From positions 1 to 64,000 of the forward strand of contig JAEUUP010000012.1 of assembly GCA_016787525.1 (NCBI GenBank): DNA of 64,000 nt, read 5' to 3'. Of the stretch, positions 27,981-37,038 are shown one piece after another. The notes under the pieces were generated by a model. The model was not told the origin of the DNA, ran no database searches, and worked only from the letters and a program-made list of their open reading frames with translations. Every line of letters begins with the position of its first letter. Within the stretch, counting starts at the first letter, position 1. Origin of the DNA: Saprospiraceae bacterium (lineage in GTDB: Bacteria; Bacteroidota; Bacteroidia; Chitinophagales; Saprospiraceae). A program made the position numbers and the translations under genes.

Positions 27981-28619
27981 TTAATAAACGCATACAGTCT
28001 CTTGATATTTGAGTGTATCTCTTTGTTGTACAATAGCTTCTATGACATTGGCTTGGGCGCGATGTTTGACTGTCATAAACCAATCTTCATCTGTCAAACC
28101 ATACAATAAAGAATTGCGACTCGAACCGTCGGGACGAATCATGTGCTTGCGAATCAAGCCTTCGCAACGCGCTCCAATTTTTTCGAGTGCCCGTTGTGAG
28201 CGCATATTGCGTTCATCTACTTTAAAACCCACACGCCCAACTTTCCAGACCTCAAAAGCATGGGTCAACATCAACTTTTTAGCTTCAAAGTTGTAACCCT
28301 TGCCCCATACTGAGGGGTCGTACCAAGTCCAACCAATATCGGTTTTGTTGTGTTGGCAATCCATGTCTTGATAACGTGTTGTCCCGACAATTTTGCCAGA
28401 GTGTTGGTCAATCACGACAAATACAAATGCTTGCCCTTTCTTTTGACACTCCAACGAATCGTAAGCCCAACGCCAAAATACATCGTTGCGCCAACCTTCA
28501 ATGGGTAAATTTTGCCAAATGAGTGGATTAGAGGCGATGGCTTCCATCACGTACAAATGGCGAGGCTCTAAAATTTCGAGCCGAATAAGATGTCCTTCTA
28601 ATGAATTTGGATGTATCAT
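27981..28619 (-). CDS. GNAT N-acetyltransferase (RimJ/RimL type)
   Basis: This 212-residue GNAT protein begins LEGHLIRLEILEPRHL. Typical features are FVFVVIDQHSGKIVGTTRY, WTWYDPSVWGKGYNFEAKKLML (the acetyl-CoA pyrophosphate loop in degenerate form), VGFKVDERNMRSQRALEKIGA and MIRPDGSSRNSLLYGLTDEDW. RimJ/RimL relatives acetylate ribosomal protein N-termini or small molecules; the substrate is unknown. A dispersed word at 28307 encodes DPSVWGKG, so it falls right at the cofactor loop. Confidence 0.85.
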   Translation of the reverse strand: MIHPNSLEGHLIRLEILEPRHLYVMEAIASNPLIWQNLPIEGWRNDVFWRWAYDSLECQKKGQAFVFVVIDQHSGKIVGTTRYQDMDCQHNKTDIGWTWYDPSVWGKGYNFEAKKLMLTHAFEVWKVGRVGFKVDERNMRSQRALEKIGARCEGLIRKHMIRPDGSSRNSLLYGLTDEDWFMTVKHRAQANVIEAIVQQRDTLKYQETVCVY

Positions 28620-28806
28620 TTTTTAAGATTTTATCTGAAAAACGATACAAGATTAAGGTAAGAACAGACATCAATAGGAAATTGAGATTTAAGTTATTGT
28701 TATGAGAAGTTTAATTTTTTGTATCTTCCAAAGGTGCTTATTGCGATAGTTCTGTTTGTTCATATGTTGAGCATTTCAAGGATTCTGTCTTGTGTATCTA
28801 ATGAGT

Positions 28807-30237
28807 TTATTTATAAAAGACAACCAAATTTGTGGCTTTATAAATACTTACAGGACCACGCAAAGCGGCTACTTCTTTACCCGCAGCATCCATGACACGT
28901 AAAATATTGTAAGAACCGACATCAAAATTTAAAATAGCTTCAATTTTTTTACCTCTGGTGCGCATGACATCGAAAATTTCTTCGGTAATGACAGCCAAAT
29001 TTTTGTTGACATTAACCGAAAAAATAACATTGTGCTGTGTGCCATTGTTATCCGACACCATGACCAAAAGGCGGCGTTCTCGGAGTTGATTGGGTGCTTT
29101 CGATATTTCGATGAGCGGCTGATGGTTATGGGCTAAGAGTTGTGTTTGAAACAAAGTAACGCCATTGCCCTTCGCCCAAGCGATGAGAGCCGAATAATCG
29201 CGCAAACTACTGAGGGGGTCAACTTGTCGCTGCAAATTGGGCAACCAAACACCATGTTTGAGGTTGGCGACGCGCATATTTCCATCTTTTTCGACGATGA
29301 CAAGTGCATGACGTTCAGGTTTTAGCACTGCATTCACCATTTTCCCATTGTCAATCGTCAAACCTTCGGGCTGATGTTGGGCATTGGTAAAACCACCTGT
29401 TGTGGCTAAAATGCAATCACTATTGCCCACTTTTTTAGCAAAAGCACTGTAACGGTCGTAAGCCTTGCCAGAAGCGAAATACGTCGCTTTTACTGAGGGG
29501 GTCTGCATCCAAACGCTATAGCCCACCGTATTACCCGCTTCTTTGATGGCATAAATCTCAACACCTTGTTGTGTTTTACTTTTGAAATTGCCCAAAGCCA
29601 GTTTTGTTTTGGATGTACCTTCGCCTTGCCACTCACTCAGTTTTTTATTGAATCTATCCCACAAATAGCTCCACTGCCCTTTTTGGACAGCTGCTAACAT
29701 CTTGTCCCAATCGCTTTTATCAATGGACAAAAAGACTTTATTTTTTGCCAAGCGATTGATGATGGCTTCATTCGTTGGTTCGCTGAGGTCAAATTTACCT
29801 GCTTTGAACTCTCCTTCAATCTTTTGGGCCACTTGCCCCAACAAAAAATAACCCATCAACTGAAAAACTTCCGCATCGCGCCCTGTGATACCCGCTTTTG
29901 TACCCAAATATTTCTCACCGATACTGATTTTAGCATTCAATTGCTGCGTCGTGGCAATGACAGGATAAAGTTTAAGAAAATTATCCCCCAAAGCGTACAA
30001 AAACTCGTCGCCCAGATTGTGTCGCACCGTATCGGCTTGATTCAAGAGTTTGCGATGCGTTTGCAATGCCTTAAAATCCGTATAAGGCACTGTTTTTAAA
30101 TACGATTTATAGGGAAATTGCTCTAAAAACACATCTGGTGACAACGATATATTTTGTTCAATATGTGCCGACATATTGAATTGTGCAAAAAGTGAAAACG
30201 AAATAAGGATAAAAAACGATAACAGAACAGAGCGCAT
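28807..30237 (-). CDS. Secreted phosphodiester glycosidase-like (NAGPA domain) protein
   Basis: This 476-residue protein has a signal peptide (residues 1-18, ending SFSLFAQ), a helical N-terminal half (about 20-210) and a C-terminal NAGPA-like domain (about 215-476). The latter contains ILATTGGFTNAQHQPEGLTIDNGK and EAILNFDVGSYNILRV, in places where family members have NGGFF and DGGGS. These conserved acidic/glycine sites are altered (DVGS for DGGS), so catalysis is uncertain. The family includes the lysosomal uncovering enzyme and bacterial wall-associated proteins. It lies just upstream of the S24/Lrp region and near a second NAGPA-type gene. Dispersed words at 29208 and 29491 encode PLS and PSV. 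Confidence 0.65.
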   Translation of the reverse strand: MRSVLLSFFILISFSLFAQFNMSAHIEQNISLSPDVFLEQFPYKSYLKTVPYTDFKALQTHRKLLNQADTVRHNLGDEFLYALGDNFLKLYPVIATTQQLNAKISIGEKYLGTKAGITGRDAEVFQLMGYFLLGQVAQKIEGEFKAGKFDLSEPTNEAIINRLAKNKVFLSIDKSDWDKMLAAVQKGQWSYLWDRFNKKLSEWQGEGTSKTKLALGNFKSKTQQGVEIYAIKEAGNTVGYSVWMQTPSVKATYFASGKAYDRYSAFAKKVGNSDCILATTGGFTNAQHQPEGLTIDNGKMVNAVLKPERHALVIVEKDGNMRVANLKHGVWLPNLQRQVDPLSSLRDYSALIAWAKGNGVTLFQTQLLAHNHQPLIEISKAPNQLRERRLLVMVSDNNGTQHNVIFSVNVNKNLAVITEEIFDVMRTRGKKIEAILNFDVGSYNILRVMDAAGKEVAALRGPVSIYKATNLVVFYK

Positions 30238-30320
30238 AGAGATATAGGTGATTTGTGATAAGTCATTGGGTCATTAGTAAATTATTTGAATAAAATGACA
30301 CAATGAGTAATGACCAATAA

Positions 30321-31184
30321 CTACATTTTATTTGATAACACGAGCATAGGACCTAAATTGCCATCTAAGTCAAAACGTTGAATATCAGCGGCATACATTT
30401 TAGAAATAGCTCCATCGAGAAACAAAGCATTCAGGCATTTGAATTGTTCTTTGAACAACATCGCAAAAACATAAAAATTGACAGGTTGGTTCGATATAGC
30501 AAATATCATTTTATGGTCATGTGTAATACCTACACCATTGCGAATAAAAAGGCTCGTTGACTGAGGGGTAAAAACGGGGTTTACAACGCCATTCACCACT
30601 AAAAGAGGACCTGATTGAGTGGCAAAAGCAAAGTCTTTTTTTTGTTTTTGAAACTCTTGTGTACTCAAAATCACGGCACTCGTATCATCAAAAGCAAAAA
30701 CACCATTGGGTTGTAGATAAAAATTGCCAAAGCCCATCGTTGCTGTATCCAAAGGCACAAGGGTCTGTTTGTTTTCGATATATAAGCCTTTGGGTAGATT
30801 TTCGGGCGTGTACATACCTGCATTCATCGCAAAAAGCAACGATTGATTTTGTGTTTGCAAGTACCCCCTCAGTGTATTGAAGTCTCGAAATGGCACTTTT
30901 TGAGCATCTGTACAAAAAAGGCGCAAGTTATGGTGCTGAATAGGTACAATGAAAACATCGAAAGGTTGGTCTTGATAAGTCAAATGGAAACCGCCTTTTT
31001 GTGGTATTGTGGGTGACTGTTCAGGTGTTTTGGGCATCAAAGCGTCGGCAATAAGCCAACCTGATACCAGCATCAAAAGACTCAAAAATGCCCATTTGAC
31101 ATAAAAACCTACTTCCTTAGGTGTTTTCGCCCCCTCAGTAGATTGTGGTGTAGTTTCGATAGGAAGTTCTGACACAGTTACCAT
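30321..31184 (-). CDS. Membrane-anchored phosphodiester glycosidase-like protein (NAGPA domain)
   Basis: This 287-residue protein has a cytoplasmic start, one membrane helix (about residues 30-50, WAFLSLLMLVSGWLIADAL) and a NAGPA-like domain (about 65-287). Family features are FAMNAGMYTPENLPKGLYIENKQ, TQSGPLLVVNGVVNP and LNALFLDGAISKMYA; the family Asp in FLDG is intact. It probably acts in the periplasm on a glycosyl phosphodiester, with substrate unknown. It is upstream of the larger NAGPA-like gene on the same strand with a 83-bp gap. Dispersed words at 30559, 30864 and 31130 encode PQS, LRG and TEG. Confidence 0.7.
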   Translation of the reverse strand: MVTVSELPIETTPQSTEGAKTPKEVGFYVKWAFLSLLMLVSGWLIADALMPKTPEQSPTIPQKGGFHLTYQDQPFDVFIVPIQHHNLRLFCTDAQKVPFRDFNTLRGYLQTQNQSLLFAMNAGMYTPENLPKGLYIENKQTLVPLDTATMGFGNFYLQPNGVFAFDDTSAVILSTQEFQKQKKDFAFATQSGPLLVVNGVVNPVFTPQSTSLFIRNGVGITHDHKMIFAISNQPVNFYVFAMLFKEQFKCLNALFLDGAISKMYAADIQRFDLDGNLGPMLVLSNKM

Positions 31185-31249
31185 ATTTTCATGTAAAGGT
31201 AGTGTAAACGTTGTTTTCGGGGAATTATTTTATCGAATAAAACAGCAAA

Positions 31250-31275
31250 GCCATACCTCGTAGTCGAGATATGGC
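31250..31275 (-). terminator. Stem-loop after the Lrp gene
   Basis: An 11-bp stem with one mismatch (GCCATACCTCG against CGAGATATGGC) lies 41 bases downstream of the Lrp stop. On the - strand it is followed by a T-rich stretch. Confidence 0.55.
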
Positions 31276-31315
31276 ATCGTTTAAAAAAATTAAAAAGAGA
31301 GTAAGACTTAATAGG

Positions 31316-31789
31316 TTACTCATATTTAAATGGCAAAACTTTAGAATCTTTCACAGTTGAAAGTGTCATCAAAGTTTTCAAACGTTCGATTTCTTCGATT
31401 TGAGATAAAGTTTTGAACAATAATTGCTCATAAGTTGGAATGTCGCGACACACGATTTTGATAAGGAAATCGGCTTCACCTGTGATGATATAACATTCTG
31501 TGATTTCATCAATTTCCTTGATTTTATCTAAAAAATTGTTCAGCGCATTATCTTTTTGCCATGCCAACGATACCAAAACAAAAGTCTTCACATTGAGACC
31601 AATCTCTTGTGGATTCACAGCTGCATGATAGCTCTGAATAACATTGGTTGTTTCCAATTTCTTTACACGCTCGAGTGTTGGCGCAGGCGATAGACCTATT
31701 TTTTTTGATAGGTCAAGATTCGTGATTTTAGAATTCTCTTGCAAAATTTTGAGAATTTTTAAATCAATTGGGTCAAATTTATCCGTCAT
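31316..31789 (-). CDS. Lrp/AsnC-family transcriptional regulator
   Basis: This 157-residue protein has an N-terminal helix-turn-helix (about residues 6-60; DPIDLKILKILQENSKITNLDLSKKIGLSP) and a C-terminal RAM ligand-binding domain (about 70-150; CYIITGEADFLIKIVCRD). Lrp/AsnC proteins bind DNA as octamers or dimers and usually respond to amino acids. The next gene upstream is 260 bases away, so it is probably a single-gene unit with its own promoter in 31790-32049. No operator is recognised. Confidence 0.9.
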   Translation of the reverse strand: MTDKFDPIDLKILKILQENSKITNLDLSKKIGLSPAPTLERVKKLETTNVIQSYHAAVNPQEIGLNVKTFVLVSLAWQKDNALNNFLDKIKEIDEITECYIITGEADFLIKIVCRDIPTYEQLLFKTLSQIEEIERLKTLMTLSTVKDSKVLPFKYE

Positions 31790-32049
31790 AATTTAGCGAA
31801 ATTTAATTTTGCGTGATTGATAATCTGTCTGAGACAGAAGGCGCAAGGTACGACCTTCTAAAATATAATACAAGTAAATACGCAAAAAACCTAAATATAT
31901 TTTACAAAAATCATTTTTCTACAACTTAATGCAAACTTAGTTTGTTTTTCAAGGGAACTACTATAAAGACTGCAAAACAAAATTTGGTCACTTTTTAAAA
32001 TAAAATTCTTAAAACAAACAGAAAGCGTCTTCATTTCCCAATTTATATG

Positions 32050-32889
32050 CTATTTTAAGTCAACTAACTTTTGGATTGTTTGGTTGAGTTTTTCGATAAG
32101 TCTTGATTGTTCTGTAACAGTGTTTTTAAGGCTGTTCATGTCTTCATAAAACAGATGTTGGATACGATTGGGAGCAGGTAAAAATGGGCTGATTTTAGCT
32201 CGAACATACCAGATTTCACGAATCATACTGAGGGGTATGTTATAAGGTTCATAGAACTTATTATCAGAGTGAACTTCGATTAATTTATTGGTTTTCACAA
32301 AATTGTAAACACGGCGAATGACAATATCGTCTTGAGTGACAATCACATAGACGTAACCATCTTTGATACCTGACTCCCACAACGTAGGTTCTATAAAACT
32401 GCATACAATTTTATCGCCTTCAAACAATGTGGGTTCCATTGAGTCGCCAGCAGCATCAAAACTACGGTGCGTCCCAACTTTATATTTATAATCGGGTAAA
32501 GTGAAATTTGGTAAGTTTTGAATGAATTTCGGATTATTCAATTCCATAGCGTAAGACGTCTGAGCAGGTACTGGCACATGCACAATGCGCTCTTCATCTG
32601 TCACATCTGTCATAACGGTCAAAATACGCAAGCTTTTATTATCCTCTTCCGACAAAAACATAGAGCCTTCGCCTGTGAACAAGTAAATAGGGTTTAGTTT
32701 GAATATTTCAACAGATTTGCGCAGCACTTCGATGGTAACATCACGGCGACCTTTCAGAATTTCGCTTAAACTTTGAGGCAAATAGTCAATATCTACGGCA
32801 AATTGGCGGCTACTTTTGACTGTTTTGTTTTCTCGGAGTTTATTATGGCACTTGATGAATCGCTGCGTGATTACGCTTGTATTATTCAT
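32050..32889 (-). CDS. XRE-type regulator with S24 (LexA/CI-like) C-terminal domain
   Basis: I start at the ATG at 32889 (MNNTSVITQRF), giving 279 residues. The N-terminal helix-turn-helix (about 1-75) contains SRQFAVDIDYLPQSLSEILKGRR. The C-terminal S24 domain has the catalytic-serine motif AAGDSMEPTLFEGDKIVC (about residues 148-165). The place where S24 proteases carry the catalytic lysine reads DDIVIRRVYN, apparently arginine, so self-cleavage is doubtful. Such proteins are common non-prophage regulators in Bacteroidota. A dispersed word at 32225 encodes IPLS. Confidence 0.82.
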   Translation of the reverse strand: MNNTSVITQRFIKCHNKLRENKTVKSSRQFAVDIDYLPQSLSEILKGRRDVTIEVLRKSVEIFKLNPIYLFTGEGSMFLSEEDNKSLRILTVMTDVTDEERIVHVPVPAQTSYAMELNNPKFIQNLPNFTLPDYKYKVGTHRSFDAAGDSMEPTLFEGDKIVCSFIEPTLWESGIKDGYVYVIVTQDDIVIRRVYNFVKTNKLIEVHSDNKFYEPYNIPLSMIREIWYVRAKISPFLPAPNRIQHLFYEDMNSLKNTVTEQSRLIEKLNQTIQKLVDLK

Positions 32890-32999
32890 TTTCAAAGTTA
32901 TTTAATTCGTTGCGAAGTTATAAAATATTCTCAAATTGTGAACACTTTTAGCAGAAATTCATCTAAATTAGTGATATTTTAGAGACATTTAATACAATA

Positions 33000-33031
33000 T
33001 TGCCTATTCAATCAAATCTTTTCTACATTTG
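33000..33031 (+). promoter_or_regulatory. Bacteroidota-type promoter of the BNR gene
   Basis: TTG at 33000-33002 and TACATTTG at 33024-33031 are separated by 21 bases, matching the -33 TTG / -7 TAnnTTTG consensus. The start codon of the following gene is 50 bases downstream. Confidence 0.6.
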
Positions 33032-33081
33032 CATTTGCAACAACTTGTCAGAAAGGTGGTCTTTTTACGAAAAATATAAAG

Positions 33082-34653
33082 ATGAAAAAACGGATAACCA
33101 TCCCCTCAGTATTTTTGTGGTGTTCCATGCTTTGGGCTCAACATACGAATGTCGTTATTGACGCAGCAGGCAGTGCTGATGAACCGAGTATTGCGATTGA
33201 CCCTAAAAACCCCAATCGCATCGTAGCAGGCTCAAATATTGACAATGTGTATTATTCCAACGACAGCGGACGCTCATGGTCTAAGAAAAAGCAGTCCTCA
33301 ACTTTTGGTGTTTATGGCGACCCTGTGATTGTTTGCGACACAGCAGGGGCTTTCTATCATTTTCATTTGTCGAATCCTTCTTTTGGTTCTTGGATTGACC
33401 GCATTGTGTGCCAAAAATCAACAGACGGCGGCAAAACCTGGAATAATGGCTCATTTACAGGTCTAGATGGTACAAAAAATCAAGATAAGCACTGGATCTC
33501 GATTGATCGAAAGACCAATACGATGTATTGTACTTGGACTCAATTTGACAAATACGAAAGTACAGCTGTGCAAGACAGCAGCCATATTTTGTTCTCAAAA
33601 TCAACAGATGGTGGTACCACTTGGTCGGCTGCCAAACGCATCAATGCGCAAGGTGGTGACTGCATTGATGACGATTTGACGGTGGAAGGTGCCGTCCCCT
33701 CAGTAGGGCCCAACGGCGAGGTTTATGTAGCTTGGGCGGGGCCTTTGGGTTTGGTTTTCAATCGTTCACTCGATGGTGGCGCAACTTGGTTGCCACGTGA
33801 GACCAAAATTGCAGACATCGGCGGTGGTTGGAACTACGATATTTCAGGCATTTTCCGATGCAATGGTTTGCCCTTTACAGCTTGTGACACGAGTCGAAGC
33901 TCTTATCGTGGAACAATTTATGTGAATTGGTCTGACCAACGGAATGGTGCGAGCAACACAGATATATGGCTCGTCAAATCGAAAGATGGTGGTGCTACGT
34001 GGTCGCAACCGAAACGGGTGAACGATGACAACTCCAATCGTCAACAATTTATGTCTTCAATGACCCTTGACCCCTCGAATGGGTGGTTATGGTTTGTTTT
34101 TTATGACCGTCGAAACTTTGCAACGGGAGACTCAACGGACGTGTATATGGCTTTGAGTCGCGATGGCGGCGAGACTTTTCAGAATTTCAAAATCAGCGAG
34201 CAGCCTTTCAAACCCATACGCACGTCATTTTTTGGCGATTACACCTATGTGTCAGCAGTTAACAATGTTGTGCGTCCGATTTGGACGGCGATGAGCGGCA
34301 CGGGAGCTAAAACGATTTATACATCGTTGGTAAATGTAGATGCTTTGCGGGTCAATACTGAGGGGGAGTCCTTGTCGAAAGATGTGACGAAAACAAGCTG
34401 CTACCCCAACCCTGTTGACAACCAGTTGTTTGTGCGTTTTGAATTGCGCAATTCTGCCAAATTAACGTTGCGTTTGTACGACACGACGGGTAAAGTTGTC
34501 GCGACTATTTTTGAAAAAAGGGCTTTCCAAAGTGGCAAAAATGAGGAGATGATTGACCTCAAAAACCTAAACTTACCATCAGGTGTGTATATTTATACGA
34601 TTGAGAGCAAAAAGGGCAAACCGTTGGCGACCAATAGGTTTGTCAAAATATAA
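33082..34653 (+). CDS. Secreted BNR/Asp-box (sialidase-fold) protein with T9SS sorting domain
   Basis: This 523-residue protein has a short signal peptide (residues 1-19, ending SMLWAQ). At least six Asp-box motifs are visible (SNDSGRSW, STDGGKTW, STDGGTTW, SLDGGATW, SKDGGATW, SRDGGETF), indicating a beta-propeller of the BNR/sialidase type. The sialidase FRIP arginine motif is not evident, so true sialidase activity is doubtful. The C-terminus (about 440-523; TSCYPNPVDNQLFVRF, ending TNRFVKI) is a type A sorting domain. The next gene starts 33 bases after the stop. Dispersed words at 33102, 33696 and 34355 encode PSV, PSV and TEG; the first lies in the signal peptide. Confidence 0.85.
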   Translation: MKKRITIPSVFLWCSMLWAQHTNVVIDAAGSADEPSIAIDPKNPNRIVAGSNIDNVYYSNDSGRSWSKKKQSSTFGVYGDPVIVCDTAGAFYHFHLSNPSFGSWIDRIVCQKSTDGGKTWNNGSFTGLDGTKNQDKHWISIDRKTNTMYCTWTQFDKYESTAVQDSSHILFSKSTDGGTTWSAAKRINAQGGDCIDDDLTVEGAVPSVGPNGEVYVAWAGPLGLVFNRSLDGGATWLPRETKIADIGGGWNYDISGIFRCNGLPFTACDTSRSSYRGTIYVNWSDQRNGASNTDIWLVKSKDGGATWSQPKRVNDDNSNRQQFMSSMTLDPSNGWLWFVFYDRRNFATGDSTDVYMALSRDGGETFQNFKISEQPFKPIRTSFFGDYTYVSAVNNVVRPIWTAMSGTGAKTIYTSLVNVDALRVNTEGESLSKDVTKTSCYPNPVDNQLFVRFELRNSAKLTLRLYDTTGKVVATIFEKRAFQSGKNEEMIDLKNLNLPSGVYIYTIESKKGKPLATNRFVKI

Positions 34654-34685
34654 GATTATTACGTATTTTTTTACAACTAAAACTT

Positions 34686-35819
34686 ATGCGAGTCTATTTT
34701 GATAATGCGGCTACAACACCGCTCGACCCCTCAGTCATTGCGGTCATGACAGAAGCCATGAACCACCTTTTTGGCAATCCATCGAGTATTCACGCTGATG
34801 GTCGTATGGCCCGTGCAGCCATCGAAGAAGCGCGCAAAAAGGTGGCTAAATTGATTGGGGCAAGTATTGGCGAGGTATTTTTTACATCGGGAGGTACAGA
34901 AGCCAATAATATGGTTTTGAAAAATGCGGTGCGCGATTTGGGTGTTCGTCGCATCATTTCGTCGCCTATTGAACATCATGCGGTGCTGCATACGCTCCAT
35001 AATTTGAAAAAAACGAGTCATATTGACGTTGACATGGTAGCTATCAACGAAAAAGGACAGATTTCACTCGACCATTTGGAGGACATACTGAGGGGGTCGA
35101 ATGTTAAAACCTTAGTCAGTTTGATGCACGCCAATAATGAAATCGGGACGATGATTGACCTCGACGCGGTTTCAGAACTATGTGCGCGCTATGGTGCACT
35201 TTTTCACAGCGATACAGTACAAACTTTGGGTTTTTACCCCATCAATGTCTCTAAAACAAAGATTCATTTTCTGAATGGTTCTGCTCATAAATTCCATGGC
35301 CCCAAAGGTGTTGGATTTGTGTACATCAATGCCGATTCTATGATAAAGCCGTTCATTGATGGTGGCTCGCAAGAGCGCAATATGCGGGGCGGTACTGAAA
35401 ACACAGCAGGCATCGTTGGTTTGGCCAAAGCATTGGAGTTGGCTTATACGCATGTGGAAGAAAGACGCGCACAAATGGCTCATCTCCGCAATTTATTGAT
35501 AAGCCATCTTTTAGAAGAGTTTGAAGACATTCAGTTTGTGGGCGATACTGAGGGGGGTAGTTACAAAGTTTTAAACGTTTCTTTTCCACCTACGCCTAAG
35601 TCCGAATTGATGTTGTTCAATTTGGATATTGCAGGTATTTCAGCATCGGGAGGCTCAGCTTGTAGTTCGGGTGCAGAAGGTGGCTCTCATGTTTTGGATG
35701 CTTTGGCGATTGACCCGACTCGAAAGTGCATTCGTTTCTCTTTTTCACATCTGAATACAGAGGAGAATGTTTTATTTTTGATTGATAAGCTAAAAAGTAT
35801 GACTCCTGTTTTGAAATAA
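34686..35819 (+). CDS. Cysteine desulfurase (IscS/NifS family)
   Basis: This 377-residue class V aminotransferase-fold enzyme has VYFDNAATTPLDPSV at the start, FTSGGTEANN (about residues 68-77) and ISSPIEHHAV. The PLP-lysine motif is GSAHKFHGPKGVGF (Lys about 202), RGGTEN follows, and the sulfur-accepting cysteine is in SGGSACSSGAEG (about residue 325). It moves sulfur from cysteine to acceptors for Fe-S clusters or tRNA thiolation in the cytoplasm. No isc or suf partner is adjacent. Dispersed words at 34727, 35085 and 35545 encode DPSV, ILRG and TEGG. Confidence 0.93.
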   Translation: MRVYFDNAATTPLDPSVIAVMTEAMNHLFGNPSSIHADGRMARAAIEEARKKVAKLIGASIGEVFFTSGGTEANNMVLKNAVRDLGVRRIISSPIEHHAVLHTLHNLKKTSHIDVDMVAINEKGQISLDHLEDILRGSNVKTLVSLMHANNEIGTMIDLDAVSELCARYGALFHSDTVQTLGFYPINVSKTKIHFLNGSAHKFHGPKGVGFVYINADSMIKPFIDGGSQERNMRGGTENTAGIVGLAKALELAYTHVEERRAQMAHLRNLLISHLLEEFEDIQFVGDTEGGSYKVLNVSFPPTPKSELMLFNLDIAGISASGGSACSSGAEGGSHVLDALAIDPTRKCIRFSFSHLNTEENVLFLIDKLKSMTPVLK

Positions 35820-35820
35820 A

Positions 35821-35855
35821 AACGAGAAGGCGCATCAACGCCTTCTCGTTTTTTT
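35821..35855. terminator. Bidirectional terminator between convergent genes
   Basis: A 12-bp stem AACGAGAAGGCG/CGCCTTCTCGTT is flanked by A and T tracts, so it can end transcription from both sides. The stop codon of the - strand DUF4442 gene (35835-35837) lies inside the loop, a very tight packing. Confidence 0.85.
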
Positions 35856-36341
35856 ATAAAAATCTTTATCCGCTATATAGCAAAACCGATTTATCTCAGC
35901 ATAAGTCACTTGGTTTTTGTCCACCCATTTTATCGTGAAGGCATGTGTCACTTGTCCATTTTCGGCTACTTCCCTTTTGATGGATGCGATGTCCGTTTCT
36001 TCAATTTTGAAAACGGCATAGAGTGTGGTTTTTGCTGGAATTTTGAACCGAATATCAGCCGATTTATCCCAAATGACATAGTTTTTGCCTAAGATTTTCA
36101 TCAGCATCAACATGTAAAACGGGTCAGATGCTGAGAAAAAACTGCCTCCGTAAATTGTTCCCACATAGTTGTAAGTCCATAGATTCAAGCGCAAACGCAG
36201 ATGCACTTCTGTATTGTCTGACGACCAAAATAGAATTTTACCGCCTGTCCCGAAATACATAGGATACCAGTTCATTAGTGTCCTAAAACGCCACGATTGG
36301 AAGGATTCTCGTTTGGCTGTTTCTAAAAAACTGAGTGACAT
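35835..36341 (-). CDS. DUF4442 hotdog-fold (thioesterase-like) protein
   Basis: This 168-residue protein matches the DUF4442 hotdog family: RTLMNWYPMYFGTGGKILFWSSD, VGTIYGGSFFSASDPFYMLMLMKILG, IWDKSADIRFKIPAKTTLYA and a C-terminal VTYAEINRFCYIADKDFY. Hotdog proteins of this group are predicted acyl-CoA or acyl-ACP thioesterases; the substrate is unknown. The lipoprotein gene lies 12 bases upstream on the same strand, so the two are probably one operon. Confidence 0.8.
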   Translation of the reverse strand: MSLSFLETAKRESFQSWRFRTLMNWYPMYFGTGGKILFWSSDNTEVHLRLRLNLWTYNYVGTIYGGSFFSASDPFYMLMLMKILGKNYVIWDKSADIRFKIPAKTTLYAVFKIEETDIASIKREVAENGQVTHAFTIKWVDKNQVTYAEINRFCYIADKDFYKKTRRR

Positions 36342-36353
36342 GTGGATATAGTT

Positions 36354-36869
36354 TTACAGCAATTGGTAGCAGGTATTCAGCGGTATTTGCATATCAATAG
36401 ACGACGCACCGATCGCTTTTTTAATGGTCACTTTGAGTGTAAAGTCAATGGTTGTGCTATTTAAAAATATACTTTTAACATCCGTTTTGGCAGGTGCATC
36501 TAAGGTGACAGTCAAGCCTGATACACCACTCGTGGGCAACTTACCCAAACTTTGACCATTGGCGAGAATTTCCAACTCTGAAAAATCCGCAAAAGTGAAA
36601 TCTGCTGTTGAAGGCAGAGTCATTGTGATTTTACCCATTGTGATACTATTCACTTTTTCTACCTTTACGCCTTTGCTCGTCAGTTGGTCAGCCAATAGAT
36701 TGGTTATGGATTTGGTGACGGTCGCCTGACCCGCAATCGGGATAGCAGAGTTTGAAATAGCTGATTTTTGCGTAAAATCAAAGCAGATTGCACCGTCTTT
36801 GATGCAGTTGGAGAAAGATAAAATGCTCACTAAAAGGACTAATGATACATAAAACTGAATGTTCTTCAT
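36354..36869 (-). CDS. Lipoprotein of unknown function
   Basis: I start at the ATG at 36869 (MKNIQFYVSLVLLVS), because a lipoprotein signal with lipobox SFSNC follows (Cys about residue 22); this gives 171 residues. The mature region is beta-rich and contains TMTLPSTADFTFADFSELEILANGQ. No family is certain. It is predicted to be anchored in the outer or inner membrane facing the periplasm. It is divergent from dapB and precedes the DUF4442 gene by 12 bases. Confidence 0.7.
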   Translation of the reverse strand: MKNIQFYVSLVLLVSILSFSNCIKDGAICFDFTQKSAISNSAIPIAGQATVTKSITNLLADQLTSKGVKVEKVNSITMGKITMTLPSTADFTFADFSELEILANGQSLGKLPTSGVSGLTVTLDAPAKTDVKSIFLNSTTIDFTLKVTIKKAIGASSIDMQIPLNTCYQLL

Positions 36870-36995
36870 CGAAAACAACTTTGAGAAATTAAATAATTTT
36901 TTTATAAAGTCCCAAAGGTAGGATAATTTAGATAGTTTCAAAGGGCATTAAATAGATTAATAAGTTAATGTTTACTTATCCCTTAGTCTTTTGTT

Positions 36996-37003
36996 TACTT
37001 TTG
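36996..37003 (+). promoter_or_regulatory. Candidate -7 box upstream of dapB
   Basis: TACTTTTG matches TAnnTTTG. It lies about 170 bases before dapB, implying a long leader; no clear TTG -33 element is found. Confidence 0.35.
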
Positions 37004-37038
37004 TGCGATTTTCTAAACGGTAGTTATAAAAACTAAAA

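Noticed and set aside
33082-34653. Calling the BNR protein a true sialidase
   Set aside because: Asp boxes are clear, but no FRIP arginine motif or other sialidase catalytic residues are visible; Asp boxes occur in many non-sialidase propellers.
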